In this document: positions 62,680 through 64,000 of the stretch, piece by piece
Layout: every line of letters starts with the position of its first letter
Position numbering within the stretch: the stretch's first letter is position 1
Assembly: GCA_036417435.1 (NCBI GenBank)
Contig: CM070913.1
Location: forward strand, 94,169,373-94,233,372
Length of the DNA stretch: 64,000 bases
DNA from: Inia geoffrensis
Lineage: Eukaryota; Chordata; Mammalia; Artiodactyla; Iniidae
Direction of reading: 5' to 3'
The notes under the pieces: model-generated
Databases searched by the model: none
The model's input: the letters and a program-made list of their open reading frames with translations, nothing else
What the model was told of the DNA's origin: nothing
Program-made: the position numbers and the translations under genes

Positions 62680-63389
62680 ATTCTCTCTTTTCATATTCTT
62701 TTCCATTATTGTTTATCATAGGCTATTGAGTATAATTCCCTGTGCTCTACGGTAGGACCTTGTTGTCTGTCCATTCTATATATAACAGTTTGCATCTGCT
62801 GACCCCAGACTCCCAATCCTCCCCTCCGCCTCGGCCACTGCAAGTCTGTTTTCTATGTCTGTGGGTCTCCTTCTGTTTCATAGCTAAGTTGATTTGTGTC
62901 ATATTTTAGATTCCACACATAAGTGATATCGTATGGTATTTCTTTCTTTTTCTGACTTACTTCACTTAGTATGATAATCTCTAGTTGCATCTAATCGTAA
63001 TTTTTTAAATCATTAGAGAAGACTAAGAAGTACCAAGCTGTATAGAGGAAAACTAGGTGAGGGGCTAGCAAAGTCAATAAAGAGGTTCAAGAACAATTGA
63101 GAGGCCAGCAGTGCATCTATAAAAGGTGTCATTGGTGAAAACCAGTTTAGCACTGGTGAGGGGGTCAGAAACCGTAGTGCTTTTATTCATGTACAATAGT
63201 ATGGGTAGAATTGAAATGGAAATCCTTAAGATCTCCAGAAGACAAAGGGGGCAAACAGGTTAAAAGAAAGCAAATACAAAAGAGCCATAAACATAAACAT
63301 ATGGAAAATATTCAGACCTGGTATTCAAAAGGTGGAAATTAAAGATACAATCTAAATTTAAAACAAGTTAAAAGTGCAGTGTTTATAGA

Positions 63390-64000
63390 CGTCTACTTCT
63401 GTCCAAGATGGAGTAACAGGGAGGGGATTTACCTATCCTCTTGCCCAAACAAACAGCAACAACAACAAAGACAAAATACATGAAACAATCGTTTAAAGAC
63501 ATTCGATATCAGACCACAAAGGACAGTTATCCCTGAGAGATGGGAAACCAAGCAGGTTAGCCCTCTGACTGCCCCAGTTTATTGCCTTGAGAGGGTTTCC
63601 AGGTTACAGCAGAGGTAGGGGGAGCTGAGGCGGGCTGAGCAGACCCTGAGTCCAGAATGCAGAGCTGAGGCTGGGGAGGGCAGGGCAGCAGCCTTCACAG
63701 AGTGCAGAGGGTGCCCTTGAGTGATCACACAAAGCACACACGGGGGAGGAAGCTGTAGGGGACAGCATGTGGCGTTCACTTGGGGGTTATGGCCATTACT
63801 GCTGGCCAGGCTGGAAAGCTCTTCTGATTCCTGGGTCATTGGGAGTGGAGCTCTATGAAGCACCGAAAGGAAAAATACCTGTCTGCTTAGGATTCTATAT
63901 TTGGCAAAAGTATATTTCAACAACAAAGGCAAGACAACCTCCAGAATGGGAGAAAATATTTGGAATTTCTATTATCTGATAAGGGTTTACTATCCAGAAT
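63390..64000 (+). mobile_element. LINE-1 pieces, sense, running off the window
   Basis: Starts with GTCCAAGATGGAGTAACAGG, typical of an L1 5' region, and ends with CCTCCAGAATGGGAGAAAAT, typical of the 3' part of ORF2. The middle has lost most of the element. The element continues past the window edge. Confidence 0.65.

Larger units (their letters stand above)
62400..63010 (-). mobile_element. LINE-1 3' end, antisense
   Basis: Antisense L1 3' sequence: CTGTACAGCAAAGTGATTCA, TTCCCTGTGCTCTACGGTAG, GTCTCCTTCTGTTTCATAGC and CACTTAGTATGATAATCTC. A SINE and a TG microsatellite interrupt it. Confidence 0.85.

Overview
This window is mammalian nuclear DNA, most likely from a cetacean and probably a toothed whale. 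The main evidence is about 25 copies of the tRNA-Glu-derived CHR SINE family (known from whales, hippos and ruminants), several with near-perfect target-site duplications. Five of them carry the GC-rich short body I associate with toothed whales. No ruminant BovB or ART2A, primate Alu or rodent B1 sequence was seen. There is no prokaryotic signal.

Layout. 1-13,000 is gene-free and repeat-rich: CHR SINEs, a decayed minus-strand endogenous retrovirus (LTR near 5.2-5.6 kb, pol relic 6.4-7.5 kb), L1 fragments, and a plus-strand solo LTR at 12.3-13.0 kb. 13,200-27,600 holds an apparently intact KRAB zinc-finger gene on the plus strand. It has a CpG-island promoter with repeated ZNF143-type sites, a first coding exon giving only Met-Ser-Gln, a KRAB-A exon, a KRAB-B exon, a 9.1 kb intron and one zinc-finger exon. 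The spliced frame is exactly 471 codons plus stop. Its 3' UTR still contains decayed zinc-finger units. At 28.1-28.6 kb a second, broken KRAB-A/KRAB-B pair is the relic of another gene of this type.

28,600-37,800 is gene-free, with L1, L2, SINEs and a 433 bp pogo/Tigger-like DNA transposon. On the minus strand at 37,896-39,530 lies a second open KRAB zinc-finger gene, 544 codons long. It has KRAB-A, a B-like segment, the spacer and seven fingers in one uninterrupted exon, the signature of an intact retrocopy.

39,600-53,600 is a mobile-element field. It includes a candidate old class I-like provirus (45.97-53.60 kb) flanked by two diverged direct LTRs and riddled with later SINEs. A second CpG island at 53.7-54.6 kb could splice in phase to an exon-like sequence at 55.2 kb that is broken by a stop codon. 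The rest, to 64,000, is L1, MIR and SINE sequence without a recognised gene.

The two KRAB zinc-finger genes belong to a family that recruits TRIM28 to silence mobile elements, and they sit here among retroviral and SINE insertions. No wholly new system is claimed. The points most worth checking are the intact intronless KRAB zinc-finger gene, the block duplication and decay of the finger array in the first gene, the repeated promoter module, and the orphan CpG island with its broken exon.
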